Source of the DNA: Bactericera cockerelli
Lineage: Eukaryota; Arthropoda; Insecta; Hemiptera; Triozidae
Length of the DNA: 64,000 nucleotides
Direction: 5' to 3'
NCBI GenBank assembly: GCA_024516035.1
Contig: JAMCCL010000113.1
Location: 17,320-81,319, forward strand
Position 1 is the first letter of the stretch. Each line of letters starts with the position of its first letter. Positions 52,885 to 61,251 of the stretch are shown piece by piece. The notes beneath the pieces were generated by a model that was given only the letters and a program-made list of their open reading frames with translations, was not told the DNA's origin and made no database searches. A program made the translations under genes and the position numbers.

Positions 52885-55800
52885 ATTTGCTTTTTCACTT
52901 ATTCTACTGTTTTTATTTCCTGTAATCAAGGGTGATGTGGAAGAGAATGCCGAAGGCATAATCACCACCCTTGATCAGGCCTTACTTAACTTGTAAATAT
53001 AATTTATTTCTTGTAAATTTTGCCTCATTTGATAGGTACCTACCTATCATTTTTTTTTTTTTTTTTTTTACATTTCAGCGGTTTCAAGAGGAAAGAGAGA
53101 TATATTATATTCATATAAATTTTCTTCCGAGTGTTTTACGACTTAGCCTAAAAAATTCTTTTGTTCAACGCAAACTGTCTGACCAAAGTTGTTTTCTTTT
53201 TACGTTCCGCAACAAAACTTTCACGACTTTGTAATTAAAAGTTTTTTGTGACTATTTGGTAGATTGCTCTTTTTAATAAAACCGTCCCATTGTATTTTTA
53301 GGGACTTCCTTTTGAAATGAGTTTCTCCTTTGACTTCCTTCACGAGTTCTCTCCTCTTTGCTTCTCTTCCGCGGCCTTTGTCTTGTGTTTATGTTCAAGT
53401 TATTTGAACCTATTCTCATTATAATTGGATATTTTGACATGCCATCATGTAACTCTACAAGTTGACAAGGTTCTAGTGCTTTGAGAACAAGGATCATGTT
53501 ACTAGAAAAAGCAATATAGGAAAAGCAAAATATGTGTAGTAAAAGAGTTTCCCTCTATTAAACAGAAGGAAACGATGAAGAACAACATCATGACAATATC
53601 AATTAAAATAATAAATTCTACAACGGTTATTGTTAAGAAAACTATTTATTCATGGCCGGTTCTATCAATTTTACGAAACCTCGGTTTGGTTACGAATTTC
53701 GGAATGGAAGCGCTTGTTCCAAAAGGATTCGTCAAGTTAGCGTTAGTGTGCCTATATTGAGTGACTGCAAGATTGAGCCAAACCGAGGTTTCACGAAACC
53801 TCGGTTTTTTCATTAGACTGCCCTTAGACTGTCGGCTCGAGACAGGGAGTCCAATAAAATATTACACGGAGACATTTTAGAATTCTTGTTCATATCAGAA
53901 GAAAGGTACAAAGAAATGCTATCGACTCAGAGATCGCTAGTCCTCTTATTTACTCAGAGTAAAATTTTATGAGGGTTGATAACAAAATTGTCGAAAATTA
54001 GGCTCGTTTTTTTTACTATCGAATAATTGGTACATACATTGGTACATTGGGGTTCGGTGGAAGAGAAAGCCACAGGCTTTAACCTTGCCCCTTGGTTCAC
54101 TACAATGTCCTATTTTGTTGAATGTATGTAGTTGACCAATAAAGAGATAAATAATAATAATAATAATACATGTACCGTACTTACCCCATTATCGACAACA
54201 ATGGGTGAGTCATCCTTGGGTACATGAGCCGCGGGTACACTGGGCGTCCCCGCCACTTTCTCCACCAGATACAGGGTGGCTCCCAGACCAGGCAGGTCCG
54301 TCGCGTTGAAGATGAGAGAGTGGGTGGCGCTGCTTACCCGACCCGGTATTAAGAGGACGGAGCTATGCACTGGGAGGAGTTCAGAGGCTAGTTCTTCACC
54401 TGGAACACGCAGTCATTGCTTTTAGACAGGTCAGCTAATGCCGCGGCCGTGATGAGTGCAATGGTAGTCAAGTGGTTAAGGCTCTAGTCTGGTAATCCAG
54501 GTAGCAAAGGGATCCATAGTTTTGAATCCTACTCAGTGCATGCATTTTTCCTCTTTAATTTGAGTTTGTGACCACATAATAATAAGACTCTGAAGGTTAG
54601 ATGGTACAGCATACTTTGAGGATTAACCTCGCCTGGTGGTTACCTTCCACTAAAGAATGTTATTATTATTATTATGAGTGCTTCAGACTCATAGTGTAAA
54701 TTGTGAAACATCATATTTTTGTGTATTACCTACTAAGGCCATCAGGATTCCACTGTGTGCAACAGTTTGCATGGAAACGTTTCGTAACATTTCCTGTCAA
54801 ATTCTGGATGGCAAGTGTTGCAAAGCGTTGCGAAGCAATTTTTTAGTAACTGGAATTTGATTTTCACTGTGCTTTAAAGGAAGCGCGGAGCATAAAACGT
54901 TGCGAAACGCTTGAATCACTTACCTGAGGGACCAAACACTCTGTAGCTTCCACACGGCACTGGCAGCACCACGTAGCTGGATGTAGGATGGGCCAGGGGA
55001 TTATACAGGGTGATGTAGTTGACAGTGGGAGAGGGCAGCTCGCACTGGCTGATGTTCATGAGGAGACAGGGCTGTTGCTCGGGCAAGTATTCACCTAACA
55101 AATGCCTAAAAATTATTATTTTAGTCAACATTTAAAAAATTCACAGGATTTTGAACCATTCACGTCGTTACTTTGTGAAATTCAAACTGAATAAACAGGG
55201 TAATATAAAAAGAAGGAATTATAATTAATTAAATTTTACTCTTTTATTTATTTATTATATCTAATGTTTATTATAACGTCTCCTATATGTGTACAAAATT
55301 TCGTCATAATATCTTCAGTAGTTTCGGAGATTTGCGCCTTACAAGGAATTTATTTAACAGACCGACAGACAGACACAGAACCAAAGTTGCTCAGGAGGTT
55401 ATGGAGCAATTTTACAAAAACGAACTCAATATTTCCGATTTCTAATATTAAAAATTTTTCGGAAGTAATATACAAAAATCTTTTAAATTACTTAGAGAAG
55501 GTCAGTTGTATTTGTAGCTCATGGATATGGTAAGATGGTGCTTCCAGGCCAGGCCTCGAATTCAGATTTGAGCTTCATCGTAAACATTGAAGTGGTTGAC
55601 ACAAGATAAAATTTTCTAGGATCTACAGGATTTCCTTTTCTCTTAGGCGATTTACAGGATTCTTTCTTGTGGAGGTAATTAAAGGAAAACTTTACTATGA
55701 AATATCCGACGAAGTTGTTCGGGTAGAAATGACAGAGAAATTGTTTTCTCAAAAAAGAATAGCTTTTAGCTTTTCTCTAAGAGAATTAAAAACTTTGTAA

Positions 55801-56374
55801 TTTCTTCTCAGAACTTTTCACTGTAGTGTCTGTCTGAGCTAAACAATAGCTTGGTTTGTTTCTATACAGCTTAGGGCTAAAACTTTTCCAACCAAAATAA
55901 AATTATTAACATTTTTCATTTTTATTTTTACGAATTTACGGGATCCAACCCCATTCACAGATACTAAGGAAATCTCCTTTGGCAACTGCTCAAGTTGCCA
56001 AGTTAATAAAATATGTTGTATTTCTTCCATTTTCCCTCTCTTTTCTTGACAAAAACTGTTGTGGACTGGAGTGGAGAGGAAAGGTCCATGATGTTTACAG
56101 AGGTTAAAGGGATGATAGATTTTTCAATTGGAGGATCTTTCATGTGGATTTGACGTTCTGGGAAGCGGTTGGCTTACCTGTAGGCAGCGTTGATGACTTT
56201 CATGGCTGCTTGGATGCCCTCGTAGAGGTAGAGAGAGTAGTCGTCGGTGACATGCTGTCTCTCAGTGCCGCTCACGGCGTCATGGTGTTGGGCTATGGCC
56301 ACGGCTCTCTGAATGGTGAACTGTTCTTCCTCCAGGGCATTGCCCGGGAGACTGGTCTTCAGCTGCTTGGTCAT
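39215..56374 (-). CDS. Lysosomal alpha-mannosidase (GH38), C-terminal 603 aa, 9 exons
   Basis: Lysosomal exoglycosidase that trims alpha-mannose from N-glycans. Exons on the minus strand: 56178-56374, 54924-55105, 54185-54399, 51685-51901, 50980-51097, 50426-50696, 41679-41918, 41114-41266, 39215-39433 (TAA). Junctions are GT-AG; 1812 bases keep one frame. The first visible exon has [18 protein letters not shown], the strongly conserved block at the end of the catalytic part. Later exons give [61 protein letters not shown] and LTLEQW, as in MAN2B1-type enzymes rather than Golgi mannosidase II. About 400 N-terminal residues, with the signal peptide, zinc ligands and nucleophile Asp, are missing. 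The place where they should lie, upstream of 56374, is filled by transposons and an inverted copy of intron 6. Exon 4 ends in a 64-bp triplication with its donor. Confidence 0.92.
39700..40100. repeat. Repeat fragments in mannosidase intron 8
   Basis: 'gtgtggctctcggctaagaataagaccacgg' at about 39702 is shared with 24408. It is followed by 'cggtcagctctggtt' repeats and an A tract at 40070-40090. No gene. Confidence 0.5.
40474..40905 (+). pseudogene. LINE ORF2 C-terminal remnant (RNase H end and zinc knuckle)
   Basis: The open frame 40474-40839 ends with [18 protein letters not shown] followed by [10 protein letters not shown], the tether after RNase H and the CCHC knuckle of jockey-like LINEs. 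The frame breaks at a TAA after ETV, although the next bases still read as a weak continuation. The 5' part (polymerase) is absent. It lies in intron 8 of the mannosidase gene, opposite strand. A dead fragment. Confidence 0.75.
41922..41975 (+). repeat. LINE 3'-end hairpin motif, copy 1
   Basis: 'gaagagaatgccgtgggcattagcaccgcccttgatc' forms a small stem (atgcc/ggcat). A related piece is at 52931-52975, and a second, similar family is at 50296-50345 and 54056-54100. Confidence 0.5.
42005..42470 (-). mobile_element. Two Helitron-like copies in tandem, reversed
   Basis: 42005-42206 and 42235-42470 both match the element at 21114 in reverse orientation ('gcacatctagactataagacaaagctacctaccaaatttcagcttcctaggactta'). 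The second keeps the terminal hairpin 'gcccgctttgcgggc' at 42246, but its CTAG end is mutated. The first ends in 'cttttataagtatagatg', the 5' start reversed. Confidence 0.62.
42718..42960 (+). repeat. tRNA-derived SINE, same family as 4699
   Basis: Head 'gttagcgcgctaggcattgcacgcatggtgacctgggtttgatcc', then 'ctgcttggtacttggatg' and 'cctcgtgaggaaaaatgagta'. The B box is shortened by a few bases relative to the 4699 copy. Confidence 0.7.
42961..45225. other. Intron 6 of the mannosidase gene, unassigned part
   Basis: AT-rich, with a short direct repeat 'catcattaaaagtgttctt..ttagggggagg' at 43496 and 43530. Purine-rich tracts occur at 44690-44760. I see no gene or identifiable element. Confidence 0.5.
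46230..46341 (+). mobile_element. Helitron-like 3' end, same family as 6105
   Basis: 'aaaaggcattgctgtccagcagtacggccatgcc' to the hairpin CCCGTTGCAAAGCACGGG and CTAG, matching 6240-6361. Its mirror image is at about 62660-62770 in the right arm. Confidence 0.65.
46497..46650 (+). repeat. tRNA-derived SINE, third family
   Basis: Tail of a tRNA-like head with B box 'gggttcgaatcccgg' at about 46544, then 'gaattttttactctgtacttt' and 'tctcgtgagaaaa'. Mirror copy at about 62375-62530. Confidence 0.6.
46852..47110 (+). repeat. tRNA-derived SINE ('cagcctccgtggc' family)
   Basis: Head 'tccgtggcttaatggttgtgac' (A box) and B box 'gttcaactc', body 'ccaggctgggtgaggttaa' and end 'tcaggacgttaaaacc'. Same family as 58577-58830; the mirror copy is at about 61880-62142. 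Confidence 0.75.
47740..48667 (-). mobile_element. Helitron-like element, 928 bp, with CA-rich array
   Basis: On the minus strand it starts TCTATATATATAAATGCG and ends with a GCGGCGGGTGTAAACCGC hairpin and CTAG followed by T. Near its 3' end are CA/CACCA arrays (47770-47870). The interior has two related 'cctaggactta...tgtttctc' segments. The short frames inside look meaningless and no Rep/helicase is seen. Mirror copy at 60318-61251. Confidence 0.68.
49240..49667. mobile_element. 428-bp hairpin MITE at the inner end of the left arm
   Basis: Near-perfect inverted halves of about 190 bp: ATATCCCCCAAAAAACACTT...AAGTGTTTTTTGGGGGATAT, with a short asymmetric loop (around 49440-49470). No protein. 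Its inner end at 49667 is exactly where the inverted duplication stops. The right arm has the mirrored copy at 59318-59745. Confidence 0.85.
50190..50345 (-). repeat. LINE 3' tail with hairpin, reversed
   Basis: On the minus strand: 'ggttcggtggaagagaaagccacaggctttaacctcgcccc', an A tract in the middle (50251-50281 as A on the plus strand), then 'catgtagttgaccaataaagag' and (AAT)n. The same sequence is at 54047-54165 in plus orientation. It appears to be the 3' end of a non-LTR element. Confidence 0.55.
51552..51743 (-). repeat. Three tandem 64-bp units copying the end of mannosidase exon 4 and its splice donor
   Basis: Units 51552-51615, 51616-51679 and 51680-51743. The third contains the last 59 bases of the true exon and the donor AAAG|GTAAG. 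The other two, downstream in the gene, repeat both exon end and donor and differ from each other at about one base. As 64 is not a multiple of 3, use of a downstream donor shifts the frame and soon meets a TAG. Confidence 0.9.
52010..52095 (-). repeat. tRNA-derived SINE fragment
   Basis: 'cccaaatgggaaggtaacttgtcatgtcc' and, reversed, a B box in 'gggtttcgaacccgcgacc'. Related to 20860-20955. Confidence 0.55.
52770..52985 (+). repeat. Pyrimidine tract, poly(T) and LINE 3' hairpin
   Basis: C/T-rich 52789-52825, then about 40 T (52840-52880), then 'gaagagaatgccgaaggcataatcaccacccttgatc' with the same small stem as at 41922. Confidence 0.6.
53820..54030. mobile_element. Degraded MITE related to 57359-57580
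   Basis: Shares 'cattttagaattcttgttcatatcagaagaaaggtacaaagaaa' and 'tgtcgaaaattaggctcgttttttt' with the element at 57359; its left end is lost. Confidence 0.55.
54047..54165 (+). repeat. LINE 3' tail with hairpin and (AAT)n
   Basis: 'ttcggtggaagagaaagccacaggctttaacc' (stem aagcc/ggctt), then 'gaccaataaagagataaataataataataat'. Direct partner of the reversed copy at 50190-50345. It ends about 20 bases from the donor of mannosidase exon 3. Confidence 0.58.
54456..54690 (+). repeat. tRNA-derived SINE in mannosidase intron 2
   Basis: A box 'tggtagtcaagtggttaagg', a poor B box 'agttttgaatcctac', a body with 'ggattaacctcgcctggtggttacc' and a (att)n tail at 54660-54676. Confidence 0.58.
55264..55410 (+). 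repeat. Dispersed repeat with ACAGACCG tract, second copy
   Basis: 'gtgtacaaaatttcgtcataat', 'gagatttgcgccttacaagg', 'aacagaccgacagacagaca', 'gctcaggaggttatgg' in the same order as at 380-525. Confidence 0.65.
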
Positions 56375-56509
56375 CTGGGGGACAAGGGATAAGGGTGACG
56401 GGTTCATTTCTGTACAACTCATCGAAAGAACGCACGACGTGATTCAAAATTTTATTTGAACTCGGCTCAGATTTTAAATACATTCGGTTTTATGTGAAAT
56501 ACCTATAAT

Positions 56510-57292
56510 TAGAGCCCGGATTTTATGCAGCAAAAAAAGGCTAAAATATGCAATTGCATATGCAAGCGAAAAGCCCAATATATGCAAATTTGTAAACAAA
56601 AAGCCCAATATATGCAAAAATGTAAATCCGTAAACTCACTGAGCCAGGACTTAATTTTACTTTTGTCTACCTAACTCAAAATGCAGTAGTATCTAACTAA
56701 GTCAAAAATGCAAATTTTGGAACTCAAAATAATCTACTCCTTTAACTAGAGAAATGCATACACATTTCTCGAGTAAAAATCAGTAGAAAAGTTAATTGTT
56801 TACAAACACAATAAATTCACTGCAAGAAGAAAAGAGCCGAAAACTAATAGAGAGGAAAGAGAACAGAGAAAGAAATACAATACACATGTAAGTACCTACC
56901 CCTCTCCCTGCCTATCCTACCCTGCTGATACATGGAGTGCAGATGAGAGTATTGCAGACGCATTACGACAAGTTTGATCTTGTTTCAGTAGGCTTAGCTG
57001 CTTGTCAGCACTCAGAAGGTACCCACATGACTTCACAATGTACTCACAAAGTGTGATTTTACGATTTACGTCCTAAGATTTGAATGGACTTCGGTAGCTC
57101 TGAGTAGGTAGATAGTGTAGTTACCTACTTACTGAATTTTCCCCCTAATAAACCCCGAAATATGCAAATTTTGGCCAATATCGTTGAAATAATAATATGC
57201 AGGATTTTGCTCAAATATGCAAACTCCGAAAAAAACCGCCAAAATATGCAATTGCATATGCAAATATGCAATATGTTAAATTCCGGGCTCTA
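56510..57292. mobile_element. Non-autonomous hAT element, 783 bp, perfect 8-bp target duplication
   Basis: Ends TAGAGCCCGG and CCGGGCTCTA. The 8-base repeat CCTATAAT flanks it at 56502-56509 and 57293-57300. Both subterminal regions are crowded with ATATGCAA/ATGCAAAT and the palindrome ATGCAATTGCAT. No transposase frame. It lies upstream of the first visible mannosidase exon. Confidence 0.9.
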
Positions 57293-57358
57293 CCTATAAT
57301 ATACCTATGTAATTTTTTAACTTGAAATACTTTTGAAAAACACAGTTAGGTATTATTA

Positions 57359-57580
57359 GACGGTGAAAAAAGCAACCATAATTTTCGACACTTTTTTTTC
57401 AACCCTCATAAAATTGTACAAGTAGTCATTTTAGAATTTCTGTTCGCATCAGAAGAAAGGTACAAAAGAATACTATCGAGCTATCGACACAGAGAGTTGT
57501 CTTTTTATTTTTTTTAGTTTTAAAATTCTATGAGGCTTGAAAAAAAAGTGTCGAAAATTAAGGTCGCTTTTTTCACCGTC
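57359..57580. mobile_element. MITE with GACGGTGAAAAAAGC ends
   Basis: GACGGTGAAAAAAGC and, reversed, GCTTTTTTCACCGTC form the termini; inner 'aattttcgacac' and 'gtgtcgaaaatt' extend the inverted match. 222 bp, no coding capacity. Relative at 53820. Confidence 0.72.
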
Positions 57581-57633
57581 AAAGTCGAATAATTCTTACA
57601 TGTACCCTACATGGTACTGGTACATGTAGGGTC

Positions 57634-59200
57634 AAGGGGGGTATTTACGAACAGGGGGTAATTACGAACAGTGGTCATTGTACCTAAACAGGATAAGATA
57701 TTTCGAATCTGGTGGTTGAATACTATTATTTTGAATTGTTTTTACAGGTTGAACACGAGTTTTCGATAGTATTTATTTTCAGTTGTAGTTAGTAAGCTAG
57801 TGAAAATAGATCTATCAAAAAAATCGTTTTTTGAAGTTTTTGATTTTTTTTAAACAATTTTTTAGGTAAGTGTTACTTGAATTTTTATCATTATTTTACT
57901 TTTAATTATTGATAAGCATGTTTTTGGTTATTATTTTACAAAAATAATTGTTTTAACCATTTTTTAAGTTATACTTTTTGGATGTTCTTAATTACCCCGC
58001 ATTTTTTTGCTATGGGGTAATTACGAACGCATATTTTGGGTGTTTGTTTTACCCTATAACTTTTTTTGTATTTATCAAAACACTCAGAATGACCCAGAAC
58101 TACAAGATTAAGAAACCACCTCCTTTGTATACAGAAGCACAAATGATATCTGCTATCGTATTAGATGTTTTTAATGGCAACCTGGCTGTCAGAAGAGCAA
58201 CGGCAGTGTTTTGAGATTCCGCAAACCAAAGTAGAATTTTCCAAATGTAATGCTCAAAATCCTGAAATACTGGGAGGTTGTAAGAAGTACCAAGATATTA
58301 GTACCCTAATGTATTGGACCCAATGAAGGTATTTGTGTACTTGAACATAGCAAAAGAAAGGAAGAAAAATGAAAGTGTAGAAAACGAAAAAAAATATAGG
58401 GGGAACAGTTTCAAAAAAGAAGAAAAAAATGAAGGTAGAAGAAGACAAATCTGAGATTCACAATAACCTAGAAACTATTGATAAGACCAAAATCTGTAAA
58501 AAAAATTAAAAAAATATATAAAACACCTTTCAAAAGCTCTCATAATTAACTATTACTATTATTATGCTTTTATTACCAGCCTCCGTGGCGTAACGGTTGT
58601 GACTACTGCCCGTAGTCCAGAGATCCTTAGTTCGATTCCCGGTTGGAGCAGACTTTTCGCACAGAAAATTCTGTCCCCTCCGAACATGTGAGGCTGGCGA
58701 TTCCGGCCCCACCCAGGCTGGGTGAGGTTAATGTGGGTAGCTAGTACGATTCCCAGCGAATGGAGGGTGAAACCCCCGTCCTGCCTACCTCAAGTCAGGA
58801 TGTTAAAACCAAATAGAATCAATGGGCATGAAAGGAGCCTAGACATTGGATCTGGGCGTCCATATAATCCTCTCACCACCGTGATTTAGGTATCTATACC
58901 TATCTCACGGACACGAAATTATTATTATTACTATTATTTGCAAGATAGAGATACCCTATTAGATAAGAGCTGATTAACTTCGTGGTTAGATTCAAACCAC
59001 TATCCTGTGTGTCCATAAACTTTGCATATTGTCATACAGGTGGCTAAAGACACAAAGTACAATTTTGGTGTATTATTTGTACATAAAAAGCACATATTGC
59101 CATTAAAAAGTTCGTTTTTAATATTGTATAATGTGTTCGCATTTACCCCCGTCAGGCGGGGGTAAATGCGAACAGGCGGGGGTAAATAAGAACACCACTA
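57634..59200 (+). mobile_element. pogo/Tigger-like DNA transposon remnant with G-rich terminal repeats
   Basis: The left end has two units of GGGGGTAnTTACGAACAG (57637-57680). The right side has the inverted form TGTTCGCATTTACCCCC (59133-59150) and two more direct units up to about 59194. Inside, 58089-58214 encodes KKPPPLYTEAQMISAIVLDV then GNLAVRRATAVF, like the psq-type helix-turn-helix that opens pogo/Tigger transposases. A frame break follows and no DDE domain remains. A SINE is inserted at 58577-58830. The family call rests on the short helix region only. Confidence 0.55.
58577..58830 (+). repeat. tRNA-derived SINE ('cagcctccgtggc' family), full copy
   Basis: Head 'cctccgtggcgtaacggttgtgac', B box 'agttcgattcccggttgg', body 'cccaggctgggtgaggtt', end 'aggatgttaaaacc'. 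Matches 46852 and, in pieces, 24300-24515. It is inserted in the pogo-like remnant. Confidence 0.75.
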
Positions 59201-59317
59201 AACAGATGCTACAGTATGCACAAAACTATTTATAATGCACCATTAGAATGCTAAATAAGTCTATATACCAAAAAAATCACAAGACATGGATTTTACAAAA
59301 GCAACTCAGGGTTACAG

Positions 59318-59745
59318 ATATCCCCCAAAAAACACTTCGTGTAAAAATAGTCGTCAAGTGTTGGAATAGTTAAAAAGAACTGATATCAAAAACGTCAATT
59401 TTCTATGTTTCAAGGAATTATTTTCACGTAATTAGTCACACAACAAAATAATACTCTTGAAAGAACCATGTTGTATAGTGACAGAACCACGTCCTTGACT
59501 ACTGCATACTGTTTTGTTCTGAAATTGATGTGTAGTAATCTGCTAACAAAACAGTGTGCAGTAGTCAAGGACGTGGTTCTGTAACTATACAACATGGTTC
59601 TTTCAAGAGTATTATTTTGTTGTGTGACTAATTACGTGAAAATAATTCCTTGAAACATAGAAAATTGACGTTTTTGATATCAGTTCTTTTTAACTATTCC
59701 AACACTTGACGACTATTTTTACACGAAGTGTTTTTTGGGGGATAT
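59318..59745. mobile_element. 428-bp hairpin MITE at the inner end of the right arm
   Basis: Mirror copy of 49240-49667 including a reversed loop, so it belongs to the duplicated block and is not an independent insertion in random orientation. Left flank 'gggttacag' is unique to this side. Confidence 0.85.
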
Positions 59746-60317
59746 CACTACTTTTTGATTTAATTGATTTTCCACAATCAGTGATGCAAAAAGGGCGTAA
59801 ATCGACTTACACCCTTTTTCCATCAAGCCCCGCAAACAAAAAAGAAACTTTAGAAATGCTGAGAGAAAATTTTATAGTACTTTCTGAAGAGAGGAGAAAT
59901 CTTGAGATAACAAGTGTGATCCTTTCAGTGACACTAGATAGCGCTCAGCAATTTTGTTGATCTTTTCAAATTTTGAAGCCCACTGCTAGATTCACTAAGA
60001 GAAAAGTACCCCGTTTCAGTATTGTTGGCAATAATTAGAGATGGGTGATACCGAGTATTTCATAGAACCGGTACTTCAGTAATCGATTACATAAAAGTAC
60101 CGAGTATTTACCCAGGTTCTTTTGTACTTGGTTTTTGAGATTCTGCGAGCGGATGTAAATGGAATAGTGGAATCGAGTAATTACTCAAGAACCAAGTACA
60201 AAAGCACCGTTTCTTTCATCATTCAGTACACGAACTAAATCTCACAAAATTGCATTCTGAATTTGTACAGGAGATAAATCTCGGTTCACAAAATTTGTTA
60301 GGTGTTTTGGTTTTAAA

Positions 60318-61251
60318 TCTATATATATAAATGCGAAAGTTAACACTCACTCACGTGACAGTCACTCACTCATTCATCTCGATTTCTCAGCACTAGTAAG
60401 TCCTAGGAAACTGAAATTAGGCATGTAGGTCACTTTTGTGTCTTTAATGCACAATAAGAAAGGATTTTGAAATATTCCCACTGGGGCGCCTGCCACGGGG
60501 GAAAAAGGGCGCATTTGCATGAAAAATTGCCCTCTTTCATCTTTTTACCTTTTCATCACTGTTTCTCCGTACCGGTTTTCTGGTGGCTGAAAATTAATAT
60601 ATAGCTTCTTTCTATATTAAAGATGTGCAATAAGAAAGGATTTCATAAAATTCTAACTGGGGTGCCAGCCCCGCTCAAAAGGGCGAGTCCTGAAAATTGG
60701 AAGGGCGCCACAATTTCTTTTACGTTCTTAGACTTAAATGACATTTTTTCTCGAAATTTGTCGCAACGACCTTTCAATTCAAAGCCAGAAAGTTTTAGGC
60801 AAGGGTTTTCAGCTTTCAATTGACATATCGATCGCGAATTTCTGATGAGCCGTTCTTGAGCTACGCCAGGTAAGGTAAAAAAAAATGGATGGGTAACACG
60901 TAAAATATTGTGACCTAATTGACATTTTTTTTGTTTTTTTTTTTTTTTTGAAATTTGAAGTGACGACATATCAACTCAAAGTGAGAAAGTTTTAGGCAAG
61001 AGTCTGAGCTTTCCTTTGACATATCGATCGCAAAATTCTGATGAGCCCTTCTTGAGCTATGCCGGGTAAGGACAATAAATGGATTGTGACACAATTTTTT
61101 TGTCATATTTTTACTTTTCTGTGCGGTGTGGTGTGAATGTGGTATGTGTGTGTGTGTGTGTGATTTGTGTGTGGTGTGTGTTGTGTGTGGTGGTGTGGTG
61201 TGTGTTTTGTGTGTGTGATGGGCTGGCGAAGCGGCGGGTGTAAACCGCTAG
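60318..61251 (+). mobile_element. Helitron-like element, mirrored copy
   Basis: Reverse complement of 47740-48667. It is six bases longer, from homopolymer and microsatellite length changes. Confidence 0.68.
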
